Positions 45,764 through 56,456 of a DNA stretch of 64,000 bases are shown piece after piece. Under the pieces are notes generated by a model, which saw only the letters and a program-made list of their open reading frames with translations, was not told the origin of the DNA and made no database searches. How positions within the stretch are numbered: the stretch's first letter is position 1; every line of letters begins with the position of its first letter. The stretch comes from Ophiostoma sp. CBS 140.51 (lineage: Eukaryota > Ascomycota > Sordariomycetes > Ophiostomatales > Ophiostomataceae). The stretch spans positions 175,900-239,899 of the forward strand of contig JANSLP010000020.1 in the NCBI GenBank assembly GCA_029298735.1, given 5' to 3'. A program made the translations under genes and the position numbers.

Positions 45764-48700
45764 TGTTGAGGCTCTTGTTGTGTGATATTGTCTAGTTACG
45801 GGAACAAGAGCTGCGTGCGAAATAGAGTTCGGAAAGTAAAAATCGTCGGAAATTGTCGTAAAATTGGCCGTTTGATGTCGATGTCGATATTGTCGTAGTT
45901 TGTCGTATTTGTTGTCGTTGGTTGTCGTTGTTGTATTATCGTCGTCGTCGATTTTTGTCGTTGTCGGTTTGTCGAAAAAGTTGGCGCAATTAAGCGTACC
46001 TATATCGAAAAGGTAGGTTCCGAAACTGTCCCTTATGTTAGCAGCTTGCGTCTCATGATTTGATGATGATGGATGACGGTTCTTGATCAACTCACCTCAC
46101 GCAGAGGGCAAGCCAGATGGCCGGGCGAAAAAGAGGATCCCGAAGTTGTGCTCAGTCAAAAAGACTATATTGTCAAGACACAACTTGGGAGAGGTTGTGA
46201 GGAGGTTGAGGGAGATGGAGATGCGAGAACCGAGGTCCTCTCTGGAGTTGGTGATGCTCTCTTGTTCCCTTGAGAAGGAGAAAGCTGCTTGTTTTGTTTG
46301 GAAGGACTTCCTTTACTTTCTAATCCTCTTTCGAGAAAGAAGACGAAAAAAAAAAGAAAGATGCTAGATGCGTGATCGATTTTTGTCTGTTTGGACTGGT
46401 TTGATTTCTGATGCAAGAATCAGAAAAAAGAAAAGGAGGAAGAGGGAAAGAGGTGGAAGAGAGCAAGAGGAAGAGGGAGGAGAGAGTGCAGATGGATGAG
46501 GGTAGAGAAAGAATATGAAGTTTTATTGGAATGTTGGCGAGAGCAGAACGGGCCAGAGCACGATGGAGCCATATCAGTGGCAGAGTGCAGTGTGTGACGA
46601 TGGGCGGCCCTGAGGTTGGTTGTTGACTGGCGTTGCCTAGCAACGGGTGATCTGACGGAAGGGGGGTGTGGGCGTAGGCGGGCGTGTGGGCGCTTTATGC
46701 GACGCCAGCAGGCACGATGGGCAGTGGCCAGCGGCGCCTGCCAAGCTGGGAGCGAATTGGCCCAAGCTCTTGGGAGTGTTTTACGAGCGTCTGCGACCAT
46801 TACGAGTCCATCGTCCGTCACCCCTTCCCTTTCCTTTCGCCTTTTGTTGTTTCCACCCACACGCCCCCTTTCGCCTCACAAAAAGCAAATGTACGAAGTA
46901 CACGCCCTCAGCTCTTTCCATTTGGACTGACAGCACTAGGAAGGCTGCAGTTCGGGGAAGGAAGGAAGGGGCAAGCAGGCGAGATTGAAGGGAAAAGATG
47001 AGACGGAAGCACTACATGATAGGAAAGAGCCACGAGCAACGGATGCGAAAACGGCAGGCGCGATACAAAAGACCGCCGAGGCAGGAATGGCGACTGATCA
47101 TTGCGAAGTAGGTGGAAGGTGCGACGAAACGAAGGCAAAGTCCAAAGAAGCGATTGAAGCGAGCCTACATTGATGAAGCATTTCATCCGAGAAAGTTGCA
47201 AACAACCGATCAACGTCTTCGTTATTATCATCGATACCGAGTGGTTGAGCTCCCCTGTTGACAGCCGTGGAATGCTCCACCAAAACAATTGGCCAGCAAG
47301 CTAGGGAGCTCGGCTCAAACAGCTGAAAATAGTACAGCGACATAAGATGCAAGCAAAACCCGGCGCTTCGTTTCTCTGGAAATTTCCTTGTCGACTCGTC
47401 CTTTTGTCCTTTTTTTTCTTTTATATTTTTCGCCCTTGCGTTGTTGTAATTACTTATTTTTGCATCTCGTCTAATTGTAATTTCAGACGTCCTGCGTTGT
47501 GCAAATCCGCCTCAGAAGCAATATACAATAAAAAAGATCATGTTTTATTTCTTTGGTTTACTTCTATTGTTTTTCAGCTTCTCCTTCCAGCGACTTTTTG
47601 CTCTACACTTGTACTGATTTTCTTGTTTCCGCTTTATATTTCTTGTTTTCTCTCTCTCCCTAACGCCACAATTGCCAGACTCGACTGACTCGGATTTTCA
47701 TGGATACAGGCTTGTTTTGGCGGGACGACGACGAAAATAAGGTTTCACATTGTGACATCTTTCCGGACTTTGTCCTGAAGATGATTTGAGAATTGCCCTG
47801 CAGAGTCTGTGCCCACCAGGTTTATTACAAAGTACTGTCTTTCAAAGTAAGGCTACTCGGACTCGGGCCCAGGTCACTTGGGTGAATTTTCCAAGCGATG
47901 ACTCTTTCAAGCATTGTCTTCGAGCAAGCCAGCTGCAGTTTGGTGACAGCATCGACACGTTTCTATCCCCTCCGGGGATAAAGAGCCATCCTGGCAGCTG
48001 CCCGTCTCTATGACTACATTCCGTCTTTTCTCGATCCCCACCAATGAAGACGTATTGTCTTGTAATCGTACGACATATGGGCTTCGAGAAAAAGGGTGCC
48101 GTATCCCTAGATATCGATAATGAGGGGAAGGGGGAAGAAGCATGGCGATGCCGGCACATGGTACCGACTGGCGGCATCGCGGCACGTGCTTTTGTCCAGA
48201 TATCGTCAACTTCTCGCCAGGCGCTATTTGATATGGCATGTTCAATATATATGCACGATGCTGCAAAGGGCATTTCGACATTTTGGCATTTGGCCATCCA
48301 TCTCGAGTGCAACAGGACTGCACACCTTCTTTCCAAATAGTCCGTCTGAATCCTTGCCGCGGTCGCGAGACGGCGCCTCATGCATGTCTTGGACCCGAAG
48401 CTGTCAAAAGTTGTGTGTTGCAGTCGTATTCGGAGGGATAAGGATGTAGGGCAAGGCAGCATGGGTTGTGCACTTGTGCATGAGAGAAATGCAGTGTGAA
48501 GCGGACTGCATTTCACAGCCTGCATCGAGAAGGGCAAGCGGCAGCAAACTTGTACGAGTACGTCGTAGGCCACGAACGATTTCGATGCAAGGAGGAGTTT
48601 GTGAAGAATTCTGTCAACGGACGAACATCACAGGAATGAGAGCAGTTGCCAAGCCTCACGCTTCGGTCTTCTTCCGACTCTCTCACATCACACGCACGGA

Positions 48701-50882
48701 GAACGGAGGACGGAGCACATGTTCCTCGTCCAGGCAAGCACAAGACCTCGATGTCTTCTTCGATCTCCTCAGTATTCTCGCTTCACGCACGGACATTCGG
48801 GTGATGCACAGAAGTTGACTCGGCGCGGATTTTGCCCCCGTTTGGGCAATATATTTCATCCATTTTGGCCAAGCTTGCATGCCTGAAGGTTGACCGCCAC
48901 GACAGGAATGCAGCGATTTGCCTCGTTTCGACCGGGGCAACAGACGAAAGGGAGAGAAAGCGAGAGAAAAAGAGAGAGAAAACGAGAAAACCCAAGAAAA
49001 GAAACGAGCGTGTGACCATTTCGGGCAGTCTTGTCTGGTCGCCGTTGCAGCCCGTGCCTCGTTCGCCTCCGTCCGTAGCGCATTAATGTCTCTGGTGGCG
49101 TGGTCATCTACGTCTGCGCGCGGGGGATGCGAAGGAAAAAGAAAGTAAATAGAGACGAAAAAGAAAACAATCGAGGGTAATCCAGATGCCCCCGACGATG
49201 TCAACGATATCAATGACGAAGGTCTTCTGCAAACTGCCGATTCTAATGCAGACAATGCAGACAAGGGGTGCGGTTGACTTAGACAACGAGCCGGAGTGCA
49301 TTGCATCTTGCATCTACATCGAGGAGCGAGGCCATGCATGTCGAGAAAACATCTCGGGTAACTCGGGCTTGTTGCAGACGGGTAGGGTCTTGCTGCATGT
49401 CCGATGTCACTGTTGTTGATGTTTTGCGGGATTGTTGTGCTTTGCCTTGAAGATGGAGGCAAAAATGCGGCCGCGATGTTACAAGAAACAAAACAAACAG
49501 AAGACATAAGAAATATACACAAACAAGGCAAATCTTCGACTCGGCGCGTTGCAATCTCGAATCCCAATAGTCCGGGCCCGATATTACTTTGGGCGTTCAT
49601 GCAAGGCACCCGCAGCCTGCGGGAATCGACATGGGTTCGTTAAGTCGCGACATATGGGTGTGCAGTCAGCCCGTCAAGTCAGACGTGAGATTTGTCGAAT
49701 AGGAAGAAAAAAAAAACAGGAAAACGGGCTTGAGAAGCTGCAGCTTCTGCCGCTGTCATGTTGACCCTGGCAATATCAAGGCTTTTCTTCGGCTGTCCTT
49801 ATTGTCAACCGAACGCTTCTAGAAGTACTCAGTATTTATTGACCTCGAACGATGAGCCAGTACTTTCTCGAGGCTAAAGCCAACAAAGCCAACAAAAGTC
49901 AACAAATTTATCGTACTGTCGATTGTTTGTTTACTTTTGAAGTAACCTTTTTGTCGTGGCAACTCGACGTATTGCTGACCTTGTGAATTTTTTGAATGGA
50001 AATTTCGACAGTCAAATGCATGGTGATACCACTGCCGCGCTGCAGAATCGACTGCGCGTCCTTGTTGGGTTGCATCATCGCGGTGTTGAGAGCGTCTTTG
50101 TTATCAGAGAACAATCAAAACGCGTCGCTAACCGCGGGGCATCGCGAAACAGACAGCCCCGTTAAGTGCAAAACCGCCAACGCTAGGCCCGGCGAGGTTC
50201 AAGTGGACTAAACGTGCCTAAAAGCGTCCTGTACCTTTTGCCTTCAGGGGACTTTGCCCCTCTTTCCCCTGACTGTCTTCAGTGCCATTTTGGTGCCAAA
50301 TTGTGTTTGGTCCCCTATCACTTGCCCTTTTTGCCCATCTTTCTGGTCTTTCCCCTCCTGCCTGGTCCGTGCATCTCCAAGACAACAAACGCCCTGCCCA
50401 CCGCCAAATGCTGAATGCAAGTCTCCCCATGCACCACCAGACAACACCCGAAAAGTTCCTTCGTCCCCCTCCCTGCTCTCTGATAGGGCAAAGTGTCAAC
50501 CCACCTGCAATTGCCAGTGCCCAGTGCCTGTGTGCCTTCCCCCTGTCTGCCCCGCGACGTTCATTGGGCCGCCAGAAGGAGTTCCAGCCAAAGAAAACGC
50601 AACGAAACGGTCGGCACGAGGAAAAAAAAATAAATTCACAAATTAAATCGACAGAAAACGGGAGAGCGAAATAGCGGAACATCGGACGACCTCTCTTGCG
50701 TTCCTTGTTGGTTTTGCGTGTTCTCTCTCTTCCTTCCCGTCCTCTCTCGTCTTGGTGATTTGGTCGACCTCACACTTCTCTTCCTCCATTATTGACAAGG
50801 GGCATAATATACGGTGTCCCTCCTGACCCCTCTCGTCTTCTCCCTCCCATCCCCCCTCCTCGATCACGATCTCGATCTCGCC
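45764..50882. other. 5.1-kb gene-poor spacer between divergent genes
   Basis: The largest gap in the window. Just upstream of the Swi5/Ace2-type start (45840-45985) the minus strand holds many CGACAA/CGACGA units. Purine-rich tracts lie at about 46424-46512 and 48940-49008, and a 16-bp perfect palindrome is at 49733-49748. Open frames (up to 308 codons on minus at 48683-49609 and 243 codons on minus at 47842-48573) show no codon bias, contain many Cys/Ser/Arg codons and match nothing I know. I do not call a gene; a spliced or non-coding transcript remains possible. Confidence 0.5.
49733..49748. repeat. 16-bp perfect palindrome
   Basis: AGAAGCTGCAGCTTCT reads the same on both strands. It lies in non-coding DNA. 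It could bind a dimeric factor or be chance; it has no spacer, so it is not a terminator-type hairpin. Confidence 0.6.
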
Positions 50883-53226
50883 ATGTCCGGTAACACTGTG
50901 CGCGGCACGCCGAACCGTGGCCAGCCCCGTGGCGCCATTCCCTTCAACAACAGCCCGGCCGCCAACTCGAGCATACCCCGGCCTGTCCTCGACAACCACA
51001 GCCATGTCGGCTCCGATGCCGGTGCGCCCCCCGGCGGTGGCGGCGGTGGTGCGGCCTCGTCCGTCAGCGCCAGCCGGCAGAAGCAGTCCAAGCGTGATGA
51101 GGTAGGCCAGCAGCACTTGCACAGAATATATGTGCATCCCCACCATACTATTGACCAACACTGACCATTTTTGCCCAGGCCATTCGCCGCAAACTCGAGA
51201 GCGACCTGAACAAGAAGAAGCCGAATGTCCCCGGCCGTGCCCATCGCTCCCGCAAGGCCCCGCCCGGCACCGTCCTGGCCCTCAAGCCGAGCCCCGCCCT
51301 GCAGATCAAGCCCGCCACCACCGTGGCCGAGGCCGCCCAGCTGATGGCCGCCAAGCGCGAGGACTGTGTGCTGGTCACCGACGACGACGACCGCATTGCC
51401 GGTATCTTCACCGCCAAGGATCTGGCGTTCCGTGTGGTCGGTGCCGGTCTCAAGGCCAACACGGCCACCATTGCCGAGATTATGACCAAGAACCCGCTGT
51501 GCGCTCGCACCGACACCAGCGCCACCGATGCTCTCGATCTCATGGTCCGCAAGGGTTTCCGCCATTTGCCCGTCATGGACGAGAACCAGGACATTTCGGG
51601 TATCCTGGACATCACCAAGTGCTTCTATGATGCCATGGAGAAGCTGGAGCGTGCCTACTCGTCGTCGCGCAAACTGTATGATGCTCTGGAGGGCGTGCAG
51701 TCGGAGCTCGGTGCCAGCCAGCCGCAGCAGATTATCCAGTATGTCGAGGCGCTGCGGTCCAAGATGTCCGGCCCCACGCTCGAGTCGGTGCTCAATGGCC
51801 TGCCGCCGACGACGGTCAGCGTACGCACGTCGGTCAAGGAGGCTGCGCAGCTGATGAAGGACAACCACACGACGGCGGTGCTGGTGCAGGACCAAGGTGC
51901 TATTACTGGTATCTTTACGAGCAAGGACGTTGTCCTGCGTGTTATTGCCCCAGGCCTCGACCCAGCCAACTGCAGTGTTGTGCGTGTCATGACGCCGCAC
52001 CCAGACTTTGCGCCCATGGACATGAGCATCCAGGCCGCGCTGCGCAAGATGCATGGTAAGTAGTGCCACTATATTCACTAATCTACGTGTGCGTATTTAC
52101 TAACACTCCCTCTCCTCTTTTAGATGGCCACTACCTCAACCTCCCCGTCATGAACGACAGTGGTGAGATTGTCGGCATGGTCGACGTCCTCAAGCTGACC
52201 TATGCCACCCTTGAGCAGATTAACACCATGTCGAGCGGCGACAGTGAGGGTCCCGCCTGGAACAAATTCTGGCTCTCTCTCGACCACGAGACCGAGTCCA
52301 TGGTTTCGGGCGACGGCAGCCACCACCACACCCACATGACCTCGTCACGCATGATGTCGCCCGAGCTCACCCGCGACTCCCACGGCAACATCCTCCACGG
52401 TCGCGTCGATAGTGTCGCCCCCGGTGACTCCGCCTCCCACGTCGGTGTCGAGTCTCCGCCCCACTCGGCCATGGCCCCCATCACTCCCGAACTGCCCCAC
52501 AGCGAGGTCCCCTTCCCCTTCAAGTTCAAGGCCCCCAGCGGCCGTGTCCACCGTCTGCAGGTGACCGCCGCCCACGGTATTGCCATTTTCGTCGAGAACG
52601 TCGCCTCCAAGCTCGGCGCTGAGGTCGATACCATTGGCGGTGTCCCCGCCGTTGCCGACGGCAAGATTGCCGGTGCTGGTTTCGCTATTAGCTACCTGGA
52701 CGATGAAGGCGACTCCGTTTCGATTACGGCCGACCAGGATCTGGTCGAGGCTGTCCTGCTGGCCCGCCACGGCCACCTCGACAAAGTCGATCTGTTTGTC
52801 CACGACCCCTCGTCTCCGCCCGTCGCTGTCGCTGCTCCCGCCGCGCCCGCCCTCCCCACCCCGGCCTCTTCGGACCGCGCCACCTCGGGTGTCCGCAGCC
52901 GCCGTGGTGTTCATGGTGACGAGGACGAGGATGACTCGGACGATTACGACTCGGAGGACTCCGCCTACATCCGCAAGCAAAAGACCAAGGCCCGCCGCGC
53001 CGCCCGGAGGAACAACAACCGCAGCAAGGGCAGCATTGGCAGTGCGGCCGAGAGCGTCGGGGCAGCTAGCAAGGCCTTTGGCGAATTTGCGGCCAATAGC
53101 TTTGGCAACGGCTCCGACGAGCAGCTGATCCAGGGCGTGCCCAACGACCTGCTGCTGCCCGGTGCAATTGTGACGCTGTCGGTGGTGATTATTGGTGTCT
53201 TTACGATTTCACGGTTGACGAGATGA
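50883..53226 (+). CDS. CBS- and PB1-domain protein with C-terminal membrane anchor
   Basis: Three exons, 50883-51101, 51179-52055 and 52124-53226, giving 732 residues. The N-terminal 70 residues are Gly/Pro/Ser-rich. Four CBS motifs follow in two pairs (about residues 105-230 and 280-400), with blocks such as AKREDCVLVTDDDDRIAGIF, KGFRHLPVMDENQDISGILD, NHTTAVLVQDQGAITGIFTS and HYLNLPVMNDSGEIVGMVD. A PB1 domain at about residues 500-600 begins VPFPFKFKAPSGRVHRLQVT and includes ITADQDLVEAVLLARHGHLD. An acidic/basic stretch (DEDEDDSDDYDSEDS, then KARRAARRNNNRSK) leads to one C-terminal helix (LPGAIVTLSVVIIGVFTI) and a basic end, the layout of a tail-anchored protein. From family knowledge, CBS pairs bind adenosyl nucleotides and PB1 domains pair with other PB1 proteins. 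Relatives include the fission yeast Mug70 group; function is little known. Confidence 0.88.
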
Positions 53227-53730
53227 TTTTATACGCTGCTTGGTTTTTTGTCTCCTTTTGTTCTTTTCTTTAACGTATTTGCTTCTTGGTATTTCCTTTC
53301 GACGTAAATGGTTGTCCCAGTCTTCTCCACTTTTCTGTCTCTATATTTCCTTTTTCTCAATAGAAAAGGGGCACCACCAGTAATGCACATGATGACTTTA
53401 TACTTGAATTGGACGATGTGAATCATCTCCTTTATCTGTATTGTCGAGACAAAACAAGTGAAGTGGTAGTGGTTGCGTGACGTTCTCAGGTGAGGCTCTG
53501 AGGTGAATGAAACTAGCCAATCATAGCGCACAATTGACCATATGTGGGTCCATATCGGGTATCCCTTAGCGCCGAAAAAATAGGCTGAGCTTCCATTTTT
53601 TCGTGATGCTTCAGAAACGTGCCAACAGGAAGACCACCAAGGCGACATCCCTACGGACAGCCCGCACGACGACCCCCGACACAGCGACCGAGACAATTCC
53701 ATCCGTATCGGCTCACCTTTTGCAGCAACC
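53227..53730. other. Short spacer between tandem genes
   Basis: Holds the 3' end of the CBS-PB1 gene and the short promoter of the uS2m gene. No further gene is seen. Confidence 0.55.
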
Positions 53731-54960
53731 ATGCTCTCCCGGGCCGCCATCCGGCAGAGTACGTTCTCACCCAAAGTGCGATAGCATGTCTTCCGAAAGA
53801 ATCGTTGACTGACTTAACTTCTTCCCACAGGCCGGAGAGCGCTCTTCACGACACCGCCGACTGCGATCGGCGGCCAGATTCAGATTGCCCGCCGGGCTTT
53901 CCTCTCCACAGAATCGACGACGACATCCATCCCCTCATCACAGACAGCGCCCCCGCCACCACCATCACAAAGACAAGAGTCCACCGCTGCCCGGCCCGAC
54001 AGAGCTGCCAACTCCGAGTCTGCCGACGCGGCACAACGCCAGCAATGGGGCGCAAAGAAGGAGATAAGCGACGAGATTGCACGAAACTTTATCGTCAAGA
54101 AAACGGTGCACCGCAAGACCAAGCGCCTCGGCTCGACCATTGAGGACCGCTACGTGCCCCAGGAACTCATCAACCACCCGCCCACCCCCAAGGACGTCAC
54201 CCTCGAGCTGCTCCTGGCTTCCCAGACGCACATGGGCCACAACACGGCCATGTGGAACCCGGAAAACTCGCGGTACATTCACGGTATCCGCAACGGCATC
54301 CACATTATCTCGCTCGAACAGACGGCGCTGCACCTGCGCCGTGCCGCCCGCGTCGTTGAAGAGATTGCCTACAACAGCGGCCTGATCCTGTTTGTCGGCA
54401 CCCGCCGCGGCCAGAGCGACATTGTCGTGCGCGCTGCCGAGCTTGCCGGTGGCTGCCACATCTTTGACAAGTGGAACCCGGGCACCATTACGAACCGCGA
54501 CGTTATGCTCAAGGGCGCCAGCATTCGCATGGTCGACGAGCAGGACCGCGATATCTCGGACGAAGGGTTCCGCCCACATCTGATGGACCACCGAGCTTTG
54601 GCCCCGGACTTGGTTATTGTGCTCAACCCGCTCGAGAACCACGTGCTGCTGCGCGAGTGTGCCCAAGAAGCCATCCCTACGATTGGTATCATTGACACGG
54701 ACGCGGACGCCGCGCGCGTGACGTACCCGATCCCGGCCAACGACGACAGTCTGCGGTCGGCAGCGCTGATTGCCGGTGTTCTGGGCCAGGCGGGCAAGCT
54801 GGGCAACAAGCGGCGGCTGCGGGATGCCGAGGACGGCCTTGTGACGTGGGAGAACGATACAGATGTGCTTGGGTACTTGGACAAGCAGTCCCGGCAAGGC
54901 GAGCAGAAGCGCCCCAGGAAGACGCCGAGATGGATTCTGGCCGGTGGCAAGTTCAGCTAG
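53731..54960 (+). CDS. mrp4: Mitochondrial small-subunit ribosomal protein uS2m (MRP4 type)
   Basis: Two exons, 53731-53758 (28 nt) and 53831-54960, giving 385 residues. The start MLSRAAIRQSRRALFTT is basic and hydroxylated, as expected of a mitochondrial targeting peptide, and continues ARRAFLSTESTTTS. The conserved uS2 fold starts near DVTLELLLASQTHMGHNTAM and includes YIHGIRNGIHIISLEQTALH, LILFVGTRRGQSDIVVRAAE, FDKWNPGTITNR, DLVIVLNPLENHVLLRECAQ and AIPTIGIIDTDADAARVTYP. From family knowledge, it is part of the mitoribosome small subunit and needed for mitochondrial translation. The first exon is easily missed because the second exon alone contains an in-frame ATG at 54106, which would lack the targeting peptide. 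Confidence 0.94.
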
Positions 54961-56456
54961 ACAGAACGTTTGTGCATCTTTGGGGGCGCGGGGGGCAGAT
55001 AGGGGAAAGCTGTTGCCAGTTTTGACGAACTTTCCATTTTTCAAAAACAACCTCTTTGTATACGTTTGGCAAAGGTCCAAGAGCCTGCTCTGCTAGAGTA
55101 GCAATTTATGTATCATTATCCTCATTTAAAACAACACAAAATATGAAAGTCCACAAACAGTACTAGTCTCCTGCACTTTAGATGATGATGTATATGCTGA
55201 TGGATGGATGTGTGGTGTTCGTAGAGGTCAAGTAGTGTTTGCATACAGTAACAAATCGCTGCCCATTCTCAAAGTTTTATCAATACAAAAACAGCATCCT
55301 ATTATTCGTCTTACTTTTCCACGTCGTAACCATTTATGCTATGCATTCTCTTCCCCTACCCTCGTCTCGGCACTGCCGAACCGACACGGCCAAGCGTCGA
55401 TCATCGATGACGATTGAGCAACGAGCGGCGTGATGAAAAAGACAACTCCCGGGCAAAGCTTTGTTCTTCGGAAATATATTGGTCAAAACTATCAGAAATT
55501 ATTTATTTCTATATTTTTTTCTCTTTTCCTCTTCTCATCTTTATTATTCTATGTTTCTGCCCCTTGGCCGTCCCGTCAAAGGCCAAAGTCCTGGCGTGTG
55601 CGATCGACCGTTTATGCGATGCCGCCCCGTTTCACAATGAATCTTGTTCCCACACGTTCTTCACGCCGCTCTCACTCATATTTTTTCATGTTCTACCATT
55701 TTCTTACACCTTTTATTCCTGATAACCCCCACCAAATGTAAGTCGACAAGACAAGAAACACACAAGAGTACGCAAGACACGTATCAGTGACACCTTTGAC
55801 GCCGAGAAAAGTAAATACCCGCTTGGCGATACATGAAAGATGCAAGCCAACAATGGTGGCTTGCTGGTTCTCGTGATTGATGTTCCTAGCATCGTAGGCA
55901 TGCTTTTGTATTTTTTCTGTACTCCTTTTCGTCTCGTCTCTATTTTCGTCCCCCTCCTCGTCTCTTTGCCTCGTCCCTTCCCCCTTCTCGAAGGAAAACC
56001 AGGTGACATTCGCACCTTCTTTTTCCTGGGGGATTTGCCAACCATGTTTCTGCCCGTCGCGCCTGCCCTCTCCGACCAGTCTGATCGGGCGCACCTTCCT
56101 TCGTATCTTCTTATGTGTTGTGTACTTTCTTCTCTTCTTTCGATTCTATATATACAATCTGTTTCCTTCTCTCCTAAAAATTCTCCGTGAAGAACCAAAT
56201 CAAAATCTCTTGGCAACCGTCCAAGCCTATTCCTCTTCAGCGATCTAGAAGGCGAGTTTGCACATATTTTCTTACATCTAGAGAAATCTCAGACATTCCG
56301 GCGGATATACTCGACTTTATTATTCGAAATCAGCTTCATCACCTCGGCGAATCGACAAAGTCAAGGGGGTCAAGAAAGAGAGAGTATCCTTCCTCTCGGA
56401 GCCCGGTGGCTCGCAACCATCACCATTTGCTCAGACCTCAGTGATATTTTCTTGTC
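54961..56456. other. Intergenic: uS2m 3' region and leader of the rhodopsin-like gene
   Basis: A/T-rich near 55100-55150, then C/T-rich from about 55490 to 56190 on +. No convincing gene; frames up to 167 codons on either strand have no codon bias. Confidence 0.5.

Noticed and set aside
48683..49609. 308-codon open frame on the minus strand in the 5.1-kb gap
   Set aside because: Cys/Ser/Arg-rich with random codon use and no recognisable domain; likely chance.
50864..52078. 404-codon open frame on the minus strand opposite the CBS-PB1 gene
   Set aside because: Shadow of the coding strand; it crosses two clear introns of the real gene and is His/Arg/Gly-rich without motif.
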